From positions 1-6,605 of the forward strand of contig JAIXZB010000142.1 in the NCBI GenBank assembly GCA_027489915.1: 6,605 nucleotides of DNA, given 5' to 3'. Positions 1 through 5,282 of this stretch are shown in pieces; position 1 is the first letter of the stretch; every line of letters starts with the position of its first letter. This stretch comes from Rickettsiales bacterium. Lineage in GTDB: Bacteria > Pseudomonadota > Alphaproteobacteria > Rickettsiales > UBA3002. A program made the position numbers and the translations under genes. The notes beneath the pieces were generated by a model that worked only from the letters and a program-made list of their open reading frames with translations, was not told the origin of the DNA and did no database searches.

Positions 1-1
1 C

Positions 2-1018
2 GTGATGTTTGTGGCCACCGCAAACTCCATGAACATGCCGCGCCCACTGCTCGACCGTTTGGAAGTCATCCGCATTCCGGGTTACACGGAAGATGAAAAA
101 GTGCATATTGCGCAGGGGCATTTGATTCCCAAGCAGCTTAAAGACCATGCGATGAAGAAAACCGAATGGACAATTTCGGAAGATGCGTTGCGTGATACGA
201 TTCGCTACTTCACTCGCGAGGCTGGTGTGCGTAATCTAGAGCGCGAAATTGCTAAAATGATTCGTAAGTCGGTCAAAGATATTATGATGAAGGGTAAGGA
301 GAAGGTCTCTGTAACCCGCAAGAGCTTGGACCGGTTTTTGGGTGTGAAGAAATTCTCGTATGGTGAGGCGGAGAAGAATGACCAAATTGGCGTGACGACT
401 GGCCTTGCATGGACGGAAACGGGTGGAGATTTGCTGCTGATTGAATCGGTTGCTATGCCTGGGCGTGGCAAACATTCGGTGACGGGTAAGCTTGGCGATG
501 TGATGAAAGAATCGGTGGAGGCAGCGACGAGCTATGTGCGTTCGCGGGCGCTGGATTTTGGTATTAAGCCAACGCTTTTCAAAACCAAGGATGTGCATAT
601 TCACGTGCCGGAAGGGGCAACACCGAAAGATGGCCCATCGGCTGGTATTGCGATGTGCACGACGATTGTTTCGGTGCTGACGGGCATTCCGGTGAAGCGC
701 AATGTGGCGATGACGGGTGAAGTGACACTGCGTGGCCGTGTGCTTGCTATTGGTGGTTTGAAAGAGAAGCTGCTGGCGGCACTGCGCGGTGGCATTACCA
801 CTGTACTTATTCCGCAGGAGAACGAAAAAGACCTCGAAGAAATCCCAGACAATGTTAAGAAGGCGCTCACTATTATTCCAGTGAGCCATGTGGATGAAGT
901 GCTGAAATATGCACTTTCGCATGCGCCTGAACCTATCAAGGATTGGGTTGAGGTTGAGGAAGCGTCTATTACTGCAAAATCGGGCGATGAGGATGCAGAT
1001 GAAGTGCGCAAACATTAG
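2..1018 (+). CDS. lon: ATP-dependent protease Lon, C-terminal part (5' truncated by window edge)
   Basis: Lon is a cytoplasmic AAA+ serine protease that degrades misfolded and regulatory proteins. The visible 338 residues start inside the ATPase module: sensor-1 region (ATANS, residues 5-9), putative arginine finger R19 in LLDR, then the alpha subdomain with the sensor-2 motif around R77 (TREAGVRNLERE). The protease domain follows, with TGLAWTETGGDLL, the catalytic serine S213 in PKDGPSAG (bases 638-640) and the catalytic lysine K256 in GGLKEKLLAA, 43 residues after the serine as in E. coli Lon (S679/K722). The Walker A/B motifs and the N-terminal substrate domain lie off the window, so the first codon here is not a start. 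After about residue 308 comes an acidic tail rich in Glu and Asp. The stop TAG at 1016-1018 lies inside the next gene. All active-site residues in view are intact. Confidence 0.97.
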   Translation: MMFVATANSMNMPRPLLDRLEVIRIPGYTEDEKVHIAQGHLIPKQLKDHAMKKTEWTISEDALRDTIRYFTREAGVRNLEREIAKMIRKSVKDIMMKGKEKVSVTRKSLDRFLGVKKFSYGEAEKNDQIGVTTGLAWTETGGDLLLIESVAMPGRGKHSVTGKLGDVMKESVEAATSYVRSRALDFGIKPTLFKTKDVHIHVPEGATPKDGPSAGIAMCTTIVSVLTGIPVKRNVAMTGEVTLRGRVLAIGGLKEKLLAALRGGITTVLIPQENEKDLEEIPDNVKKALTIIPVSHVDEVLKYALSHAPEPIKDWVEVEEASITAKSGDEDADEVRKH

Positions 1019-1412
1019 AAACCTTGCATTGCTTTTGGGGCTTATGTCTCTTTCTGCCTGCTTTAATGAGGCGGATGTAGATGTGGCGGATACGAAATGG
1101 CGTGTAGAATCGCTCGGTGAGAGCACGCACCCATTTGCCGATGGGGTTGCTACCGTTGCGTTTGATGATGAGCGTCGCATTATGGCGTATTCTGGCTGCA
1201 ACCGCATGGCAGGTGAATATGCCATTAAGGGCGGTGTTATTACGATTAGTCAGCTTATGTCGACCAAGATGGCATGTATGCCTGCGCAGAAAATGTACGA
1301 TGAGGCAGCGCTTGCTGGCGCATTAGCTAAAGTGACAGTGGCTCAGCGTGTGGGTGACAAGCTTACATTGAGTGGTGCGGGTGGCGTGGTGATAATGCTC
1401 TGGAAGCTTTAA
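999..1412 (+). CDS. META-domain (HslJ/DUF306-like) lipoprotein
   Basis: Predicted 137-aa lipoprotein. The start at 999 is chosen because GAGG lies at 989-992, six bases upstream, and because it gives a compact signal peptide: MKCANIR, a hydrophobic run (LALLLGLMSL) and lipobox L18-S19-A20-C21. In-frame ATGs at 987 and 993 are less well placed. The mature part looks like one META domain: a tryptophan near its start (W34), the core YSGCNRMAGEY (residues 64-74), GGVITISQLMSTKMAC (78-93), and a C-terminal strand ending in LWKL. C67 and C93 could form a disulfide in the periplasm. Family members include E. coli HslJ, a heat-inducible protein linked to novobiocin resistance; the precise role is unclear. 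It overlaps the lon end by 20 bases, so co-transcription and translational coupling with the protease are likely. Attachment to the inner or outer membrane cannot be decided here. Confidence 0.85.
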   Translation: MKCANIRNLALLLGLMSLSACFNEADVDVADTKWRVESLGESTHPFADGVATVAFDDERRIMAYSGCNRMAGEYAIKGGVITISQLMSTKMACMPAQKMYDEAALAGALAKVTVAQRVGDKLTLSGAGGVVIMLWKL

Positions 1413-1757
1413 TCAGCGCCCACGGCCCTTGTCTTTGCCGCCATCGATAGTGAGGCCGCTGGTTTGCGAGAGATACTGATTTTTTTCGCGGCTCATGACC
1501 ATTTGTGCGAGCATGCGCAGAATGGCGGCGAGCTTTTTGCGCCCTTCGGCGGTGGTTAAATCAATGCCGTCTAGCATTGCGGCATCGAGCGATGTAAGGC
1601 CGAAGCCCAGTTTATACTCCAAAGGTTCGGAGATGACTTTCTCGGCGAGTTTGTTGAGTATATCGGCGAGTTGATCGGGTGGTAAGTTGTCGAGTGATTC
1701 AACGTTTGCAAATACATCTTCAATGGATGGGGGTGTCGTTGCGGCTGGTTTCTCCAT
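1413..1757 (-). CDS. hypothetical protein, 114 aa, small soluble
   Basis: I do not recognise this family. The start at 1757 (MEKPAATT) is favoured over an upstream alternative at 1790 because GAGGAG lies seven bases before it inside the upstream gene. The protein opens with a short Ala/Thr/Pro-rich stretch, then is predicted mainly helical: an acidic amphipathic helix around residues 11-42 (SIEDVFANVESLDNL, DQLADILNKLAEK), a central segment EPLEYKLGFGLTSLDAAMLDGIDL, and a second helix around 69-92. The tail is glycine and lysine/arginine rich (GGKDKGRGR). No signal peptide, membrane segment or cysteine is visible. Its first 38 bases overlap the 3' end of the 124-aa gene in another frame, which points to translational coupling. 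Its stop is immediately adjacent to the stop of the convergent META lipoprotein gene. Confidence 0.72.
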   Translation of the reverse strand: MEKPAATTPPSIEDVFANVESLDNLPPDQLADILNKLAEKVISEPLEYKLGFGLTSLDAAMLDGIDLTTAEGRKKLAAILRMLAQMVMSREKNQYLSQTSGLTIDGGKDKGRGR

Positions 1758-2094
1758 CCGGCATCTCCTCTTCCATGTGCTGTGCAGCAAGACGTGCGGC
1801 CATTAGTTCTTCGAATTTGGCAAAGCCTAAGAATGCCACACCTGCTTGCATGTTATCCATGGTGTCCTTGCCAAGATTTTCGTTTACCCATTTGACGCGG
1901 TTGCTTGGGCGGTCGCTTGCCATGTAGGCGAAATAATTGAAGAACTTGTGTCCAGGGAAATTGAATTTGAGGGTATTGGCTTCGACATCAATGGTGAATG
2001 AGCCAATCAGCGTGCCATTTTTGAACACATGGGTGCTGTTATCGCGCTCTTCGATATTGATGCCGAACTGTTCGTATTTAGGACTCTCACTCAT
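1720..2094 (-). CDS. hypothetical protein, 124 aa, middle gene of small minus-strand cluster
   Basis: Unrecognised. The first ~50 residues read as a small beta-rich unit (HVFKNGTLIGSFTIDVEANTLKFNFPGHKFFNYF, residues 22-55). A Lys/Asn-containing linker and a helical C-terminal segment follow (GVAFLGFAKFEELMAARLAAQHMEEEM, about 85-111), ending in a polar acidic tail. There is no signal peptide, no transmembrane segment and no cysteine, so a cytoplasmic protein is likely. No strong Shine-Dalgarno precedes the ATG at 2094 (only GGTAG about ten bases upstream), so expression may rely on the gene 54 bases upstream. Its 3' end supplies the ribosome binding site for the overlapping 114-aa gene. The reality of the gene rests on the intact frame, plausible protein composition and the coupled downstream start; the function is unknown. 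Confidence 0.7.
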   Translation of the reverse strand: MSESPKYEQFGINIEERDNSTHVFKNGTLIGSFTIDVEANTLKFNFPGHKFFNYFAYMASDRPSNRVKWVNENLGKDTMDNMQAGVAFLGFAKFEELMAARLAAQHMEEEMPDGETSRNDTPIH

Positions 2095-2148
2095 GATGCG
2101 TTACTACCACAGGGCTTGATACGATGCATCTGAATTTGTAGAGAGAGA

Positions 2149-2436
2149 TTAGCCTGCATGCTGGTTTCCGCTACGTGTTGCGGTGAGGATAACTTCGCCA
2201 AATTTGGGTGAGAACATTTTAGCAAGCACCATGCGCTTGATACTGGATTCAAAGTTTTTAAGTGCTTCACCCGATAGGCGCGTATTGACGGTGATGGCGG
2301 ATAACCCACCATCGGCCATAGGGTTGGAGCAGAGGGCAAAGCCTTCTGGTTCGATCTTGATGAAGTCATGCGGATTAAAGGCGAGTGAAGCGCCAGAGTC
2401 ATGTGCGTGGGGGTTATAGTAGGAGTCGTTGGCCAT
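2149..2436 (-). CDS. hypothetical protein, 95 aa, first of the three closely spaced small genes
   Basis: Unrecognised. The N-terminus is His/Asn/Asp rich (MANDSYYNPHAHDSGAS). It is followed by FNPHDFIKIEPEGFALCSNPMADGGLSAITVNTRLSG (residues 20-56), which looks like alternating strands and turns, and then a basic helix (EALKNFESSIKRMVLAKMF, 58-75) and a terminal strand. One cysteine is present (C36). No signal peptide or membrane segment is visible. The ATG at 2436 lacks an obvious Shine-Dalgarno. The next gene starts 54 bases after its stop on the same strand, and the third overlaps the second, so the three probably form one transcript. A second long frame on this strand (2091-2402) covers most of the gene but encodes a less protein-like product. 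Confidence 0.66.
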   Translation of the reverse strand: MANDSYYNPHAHDSGASLAFNPHDFIKIEPEGFALCSNPMADGGLSAITVNTRLSGEALKNFESSIKRMVLAKMFSPKFGEVILTATRSGNQHAG

Positions 2437-2526
2437 TGTGTGAGATTAGCAAATTGCTTGCTCTATGGGTATGACATTTGAATGAAATGTAGCATTGGGT
2501 GTAACGATTTTTGGGGAGTTATGGCT

Positions 2527-2967
2527 TTACAGATTGCGGCTACTACTTGTCATGTTGCTAATGCTTACTTCTCTTTGGCTTCTGCTTTCGCGGTAAAATT
2601 GGTTTTCTTCGCTGGAGCGGGTTGTTTCGGTTGCAGGGGCTTGGCTGGTACGAGTGCGTTCGCGGGATTTGAATAGGCGAAGGAGGCTGCCACTTATGAG
2701 TGTGCCAAAATTGAGTGGGCTTGTATCATTAGCACTGTTGGAGCCGCCGGTACTTGTTTGATTGCGGAAAATGAGTCGACCTGATTGCTGTTCAATGCTG
2801 CGTACGGAGCGCTCTAGTTCTTTTTCTGCATCACGCAAGGCGGTTTGAAGGGCGTTTTTTACTTCACGAAGAGCGAGTTCGCGCATTTCTGCGCGTAGAC
2901 GCTCGTTTTGCTCACGCTCGCGGCGGGCGATTTTTTCTTCTTTGCTCACTTTGCGGTAACGTCTCAT
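2527..2967 (-). CDS. hypothetical basic protein with N-terminal coiled coil, 146 aa
   Basis: Unrecognised. AGAGAGG lies four bases before the ATG at 2967, a convincing ribosome binding site. Residues 5-65 are almost entirely Arg, Lys, Glu, Ala and Leu with spacing compatible with a long charged helix or coiled coil (for example NERLRAEMRELALREVKNAL). A Ser/Thr/Asn-rich linker follows (about 70-83), then a short hydrophobic block, LNFGTLISGSLLRLF (85-99), which could be an amphipathic anchor or interaction site. The last 45 residues are polar, rich in Ser, Arg, Thr and Glu, and probably disordered. No signal peptide or catalytic motif is seen. The gene sits 90 bases upstream of the 95-aa gene on the same strand; whether they share a transcript is not clear. 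The low-complexity composition makes remote matches to structural or scaffold proteins unreliable. Confidence 0.62.
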   Translation of the reverse strand: MRRYRKVSKEEKIARREREQNERLRAEMRELALREVKNALQTALRDAEKELERSVRSIEQQSGRLIFRNQTSTGGSNSANDTSPLNFGTLISGSLLRLFKSRERTRTSQAPATETTRSSEENQFYRESRSQREVSISNMTSSSRNL

Positions 2968-3052
2968 GGCGCCTCTCTTTTTATGGAGTATGCGGTGATA
3001 TGTAGCTACCGGGAAGGGGGAGGGAGTTTTCGAGGAGGGAAGAACTCATTTC

Positions 3053-3106
3053 GCACTAAAGCGCTTACGGCGCGTTGCTATCGCACCGCTTGCAATCGCT
3101 AAGTGC
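3053..3106. repeat. imperfect inverted repeat in the gap between the 146-aa gene and tRNA-Phe
   Basis: Left arm GCACTAAAGCG (3053-3063) is complementary, with one small bulge, to right arm CGCTAAGTGC (3097-3106). Inside lies a second short pairing, TTGC (3075-3078) with GCAA (3092-3095). Transcribed on the minus strand, this would lie downstream of tRNA-Phe and upstream of the 146-aa gene. It could be a processing or stability structure or chance. The rest of 2968-3112 holds only the ribosome binding site of the 146-aa gene and a purine-rich run (about 3010-3041); I see no convincing promoter there. Confidence 0.3.
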
Positions 3107-3112
3107 TCTAAG

Positions 3113-3155
3113 ATTCCAATAGAAAATCGATATTCAATCGATTTTCTATTGGAAT
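3113..3155 (-). repeat. perfect 19-bp palindrome with 5-nt loop at the 3' end of tRNA-Phe
   Basis: The arms at 3113-3131 and 3137-3155 are perfect reverse complements; the loop is ATTCA (3132-3136). The right arm ends on the base encoding the terminal A of the tRNA CCA, so the precursor tRNA would run straight into a long, AU-rich hairpin. On the minus strand the sequence after the hairpin is CTTAGAGC, with no U-tract, so this is not a textbook intrinsic terminator, though it may still act in 3' processing or termination. A hairpin with the same design abuts the second tRNA at 6533-6577. Confidence 0.88.
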
Positions 3156-3230
3156 GGTGGCCAGGGAGGGAATCGAACCCCCGACACGGGGATTTTCAAT
3201 CCCCTGCTCTACCGACTGAGCTACCTGGCC
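3155..3230 (-). tRNA. tRNA-Phe (anticodon GAA), CCA encoded
   Basis: This 76-nt tRNA decodes UUC/UUU. On the minus strand it begins GGCCAGGTAGCTCAG and ends CCTGGCC-A-CCA. The acceptor stem GGCCAGG/CCTGGCC is seven perfect pairs, the D-arm contains AGCTCAGTCGGTAGAGC, and the anticodon stem GGGGA/TCCCC closes the loop TTGAAAA with GAA at 3195-3197. The T-arm carries GGTTCGATTCC. The discriminator is A and the CCA tail is encoded in the DNA (3155-3157). It has its own promoter upstream and lies 59 bases downstream of yacG; yacG next to tRNA-Phe is, to my knowledge, a recurring arrangement in alphaproteobacteria. Confidence 0.97.
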
Positions 3231-3248
3231 ATGCTTTGAAGTGGGTGC

Positions 3249-3277
3249 TGTATAAACGAAGCTTTTTGTGGTTGCAA
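3249..3277 (-). promoter_or_regulatory. sigma70-type promoter for tRNA-Phe
   Basis: On the minus strand a -35 box TTGCAA (3272-3277) and a -10 box TATACA (3249-3254) are separated by exactly 17 bases. The predicted start falls near 3241-3243, about a dozen bases before the tRNA 5' end. Each box matches consensus at five or four of six positions, and the location fits an independently expressed tRNA gene. Confidence 0.72.
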
Positions 3278-3289
3278 GTACGAAGCGCG

Positions 3290-3469
3290 CTAGTGTTTGT
3301 AATCACTTGGCATATCGCTGTCTTCTTCACTTATGTCATCAAGCTCTACCGCAGGGATGGCGTAGGATTCTTGCAGCCAGCGGTGTAAATCAACATCGGC
3401 GCAGCGTTTGCAACAGAATGGTGCGTGAGTTGTTTGCGCCAGCTTACCGCAGGTGGGGCAGTTAGGCAT
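3290..3469 (-). CDS. yacG: DNA gyrase inhibitor YacG (zinc-binding)
   Basis: This 59-aa protein matches the YacG family, small zinc proteins that bind GyrB and inhibit DNA gyrase. The zinc ligands are visible as C4-x2-C7 and C19-x3-C23 in MPNCPTCGK and PFCCKRC. They are followed by the family signature DLHRWLQESYAIP and an acidic tail (ELDDISEEDSD). The loop between the two cysteine pairs is shorter than in E. coli YacG. An additional cysteine (C20) sits where many homologues have serine. The start at 3469 is chosen because the zinc motif begins right after it and because it overlaps the trhO stop by eight bases (ATGCCTAA), implying translational coupling; no strong Shine-Dalgarno is seen. 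The open frame extends upstream to 3661, but that extension lies antisense-free inside trhO in another frame and is not family-like. Confidence 0.93.
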   Translation of the reverse strand: MPNCPTCGKLAQTTHAPFCCKRCADVDLHRWLQESYAIPAVELDDISEEDSDMPSDYKH

Positions 3470-4295
3470 CGGCGCAATATGCGCATTGCGCACCCTCTTT
3501 ATAGTATGCATGCGCTCTATCGGCGCTGTATAGAGGCCTTCCGCAGCCAAGGCACATGGTAGCGTCCGATGATGGGGTGAGTGCGTGACCGACAGCCACA
3601 CGTTCATCGAATACGAAACATTCGCCTTGCCACAAGCTTTGTTCGGCCGGAATGGATTCAAGATAGGCGAGTATGCCGCCTTTGAGGTGGTATACCTCGC
3701 GGAAGCCTTGGGTTAGCAAATAGGCAGAGTATTTTTCGCAACGAATGCCGCCGGTGCAATACATGGCCACGCGAGGATGTTTTTCGGGATTGAGATGTGT
3801 GGCGGTGAATGTGACCATCTCTTTGAAATTGCGTGTGGCGGGGTTGAGTGCGCCTTTGAAATGGCCGATGCGGTATTCATAATCATTGCGGGTGTCGATG
3901 GTGATGACATCGGGCGCGGTGATGAGCGCGTTCCACTGCTCTGGCGCAACATAGGTGCCTACGCACAGCGCTGGATTGGCTTCGGCTCCGAGTGAAATGA
4001 GCTCGCGTTTTACTTTTACTTTGCCGCGTCCGAAGGGAAGGGTGGTGTTAGGGCTGATACGATGTTCGAGATGTTCGAATCCGTGAATGGTGCGGATTTC
4101 GTTTATCATACTGCTTACGGCCTGTTGCGAACCTGCGATGGTGGCGTTGATGCCTTCACGTGCGAGCGTTATGGTGCCGCGCAGCTCTAGTGCATGCATA
4201 CGTGCCAAGAGAGAGGGTTTGAGTGCTGGCGCATCCTCAAGCGTGTTAAAATGGTAAAATGTGCTTACCACTACAGGGTGTGAGGCCGTATGCAT
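3462..4295 (-). CDS. trhO: tRNA uridine(34) hydroxylase TrhO (rhodanese-like, YceA family)
   Basis: TrhO carries out oxygen-dependent hydroxylation of U34 in certain tRNAs, forming 5-hydroxyuridine, the precursor of wobble modifications such as cmo5U or mcmo5U. Of the 277 residues, the N-terminal part holds VVVSTFYHF and the family segment RGTITLAREGINATIAGS; KVKVKRELISLG follows. The rhodanese domain (about residues 120-217) contains IDTRNDYEYRIGHFKGALNP and the active loop MYCTGGIRCEKYSAYL with catalytic C180. The C-terminus has two CxxC pairs (CLGC 248-251, CAYC 271-274), as in many homologues. A TTG at 4313 preceded by AGGA could add six residues, but the best promoter predicts a transcript starting near 4320, inside that AGGA, so the ATG at 4295 is preferred. 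It overlaps yacG by eight bases. Confidence 0.95.
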   Translation of the reverse strand: MHTASHPVVVSTFYHFNTLEDAPALKPSLLARMHALELRGTITLAREGINATIAGSQQAVSSMINEIRTIHGFEHLEHRISPNTTLPFGRGKVKVKRELISLGAEANPALCVGTYVAPEQWNALITAPDVITIDTRNDYEYRIGHFKGALNPATRNFKEMVTFTATHLNPEKHPRVAMYCTGGIRCEKYSAYLLTQGFREVYHLKGGILAYLESIPAEQSLWQGECFVFDERVAVGHALTPSSDATMCLGCGRPLYSADRAHAYYKEGAQCAYCADA

Positions 4296-4327
4296 GTAGT
4301 ATCCAAGACGCAAGTGATTTCCTACAG

Positions 4328-4355
4328 CCTATAAGGCTTTGCAGCGATTTTTCAA
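4328..4355 (-). promoter_or_regulatory. candidate promoter for trhO-yacG
   Basis: On the minus strand TTGAAA (4350-4355) and TATAGG (4328-4333) are spaced by 16 bases in the short gap between the 254-aa gene and trhO. The predicted start near 4320 leaves a leader of roughly 25 bases to the ATG at 4295. The -10 box lies in a small dyad (AGCCTATAAGGCT) that is not followed by a U-tract. The match is by eye and the upstream gene may also read through. Confidence 0.45.
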
Positions 4356-4365
4356 GCAAAATGGC

Positions 4366-5130
4366 TTATGCGCTTATGGCTTTTGTGGGTTCAGCTAAAC
4401 GCTCGGCTGAAGCAACGGGAGCATTAACCACGGCAGCAGGAACATCATTTTCATTAGCAGCCTTGGGTGGAGTATGAACTGGCTTAGCGGTTTCAATAAC
4501 TGGCTGTGTAGTGGCTGTTGATGGCTGAATGGGCAGTGTTTTCTCTTCCCCTTGGGATTTTTCAATTTTGGTTGGTTCATCTTTGGAGTGATCATGGGTG
4601 CATTTGCCGTTAGCGCATGCGTTTACATTATGTGCTGCTTCGGCAGTTTTGATACCATGTAATTCCTGAGCAATGGTAATGAGTTGTGGGTGGTCTAGCT
4701 TAAGCGCGATGCGCAATGCGTTAGGATTATCTTTGGGAGTTTCGCATTGGGTGAGTGTTGCGATTGGCTTTTCATCGCTTTCAGACTTCAGGCGCGATGC
4801 AAACGCTGGAATTTCGCTGATGATTTTTTTGACCTGCTCGCTGAAAGCGGTGGCATTTAATCCAAAGCCGTTATGAGTTGTGAAGGTGAAATTCAGATTT
4901 TCTTTTCCATCATGCAAGTGAACGGAGAGGTTCAGATGCAAATCTTGAGGATGCAGTTCTTTGGGTAAGAGCTTTCCGATATGATCGGCGAGTAGCTTTT
5001 CTGTGGTAGCAAGTGTGGGCACATCCGCTAAGGCGAGGATTGGTTTTTTAGTATTTTCATTGCTGGCTTCAGGTGTAGTCACTTTTGCAGCCTCTTCATT
5101 TTGCATGGGTAGTGTTTCAGCTTGGCTCAT
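4366..5130 (-). CDS. hypothetical protein, 254 aa, with Cys/His cluster and Pro/Thr/Ala-rich tail
   Basis: Unrecognised. The start at 5130 (MSQAETLPMQ) is chosen because GAGGAA lies just upstream; an ATG at 5160 has no ribosome binding site. The first ~30 residues are polar and look disordered. Residues about 31-165 are probably the folded part: a helix around TTEKLLADHIGKLLPKEL, a beta-like stretch LHLNLSVHLHDGKENLNFTFTTHN (64-87), a helix FSEQVKKIISEIPAFASRLK, then ALRIALKLDHPQLITIAQELHGI (138-160). A short cluster C172-x4-C177-x-H179-x-H181 could bind a metal. The last 70 residues are rich in Pro, Thr, Ala, Lys and Glu and look unstructured. No signal peptide or membrane segment is visible. 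It lies 70 bases upstream of trhO on the same strand and is divergent from the SDR gene. Confidence 0.72.
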   Translation of the reverse strand: MSQAETLPMQNEEAAKVTTPEASNENTKKPILALADVPTLATTEKLLADHIGKLLPKELHPQDLHLNLSVHLHDGKENLNFTFTTHNGFGLNATAFSEQVKKIISEIPAFASRLKSESDEKPIATLTQCETPKDNPNALRIALKLDHPQLITIAQELHGIKTAEAAHNVNACANGKCTHDHSKDEPTKIEKSQGEEKTLPIQPSTATTQPVIETAKPVHTPPKAANENDVPAAVVNAPVASAERLAEPTKAISA

Positions 5131-5195
5131 GGTATTCCTCGCAATGTATTTACCTGTCATACTGCCAAATTTACTGTGAGATGTGTGTTACAGTT

Positions 5196-5224
5196 TTGTG
5201 AAAAACTTACCTATTATTCATAAG
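5196..5224 (+). promoter_or_regulatory. weak candidate promoter for the SDR-DUF4174 unit
   Basis: TTGTGA (5196-5201) and CATAAG (5219-5224) are spaced by 17 bases in an AT-rich part of the divergent gap 5131-5282. Each box matches consensus at only four of six positions; an overlapping TATTAT at 5212-5217 is a better -10 but lacks a good -35. A G/T-rich run (GGGGCTTGGGTTTAGGTTTG) follows, before the strong ribosome binding site GAAGGAG at 5271-5277. Confidence 0.3.
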
Positions 5225-5282
5225 AATTGTGGTGCCAAGAGAGGGGCTTGGGTTTAGGTTTGGGGTTTATGAAGGAGAGTAT

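Noticed and set aside
601..1011. Second minus-strand frame (136 codons) inside lon
   Set aside because: Antisense to the Lon protease domain, with a Ser/Thr-rich product and no ribosome binding site that I can support.
236..1225. Long minus-strand open frame (329 codons) across lon and the META gene
   Set aside because: It lies antisense to two clearly recognisable proteins, and its Arg/His/Asn-rich translation has no family features. It is a by-product of the codon pattern of lon.
2091..2402. Alternative minus-strand frame overlapping the 95-aa gene and ending in an ATGA overlap with the 124-aa start
   Set aside because: The ATGA junction is suggestive of coupling, but the translation looks random and has no ribosome binding site. 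A frameshift joining the two frames is not supported by any motif.
2448..2490. Short dyad ACATTT/AAATGT and neighbouring AT-rich bases as terminator or promoter between the 146-aa and 95-aa genes
   Set aside because: The stem is only six weak pairs with no U-tract, and I find no paired -35/-10 boxes with correct spacing.
3113..3155. tRNA-adjacent palindrome as a phage or integrative-element attachment site
   Set aside because: There is no integrase, no direct repeat of the tRNA 3' end elsewhere in the window and no cargo region; an inverted repeat is not the direct duplication expected from integration.
3470..3661. N-terminal extension of yacG to a start at 3661
   Set aside because: The added 64 residues are an out-of-frame reading of trhO and do not resemble YacG, whose zinc motif begins right after the ATG at 3469.
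3713..3995. Open frames on both strands inside trhO
   Set aside because: They are shadows of the rhodanese domain coding sequence and lack family features.
4296..4313. TTG start for trhO with AGGA six bases upstream
   Set aside because: It remains possible, but the six extra residues precede the point where the family usually begins, and the best promoter predicts a transcript start inside that AGGA.
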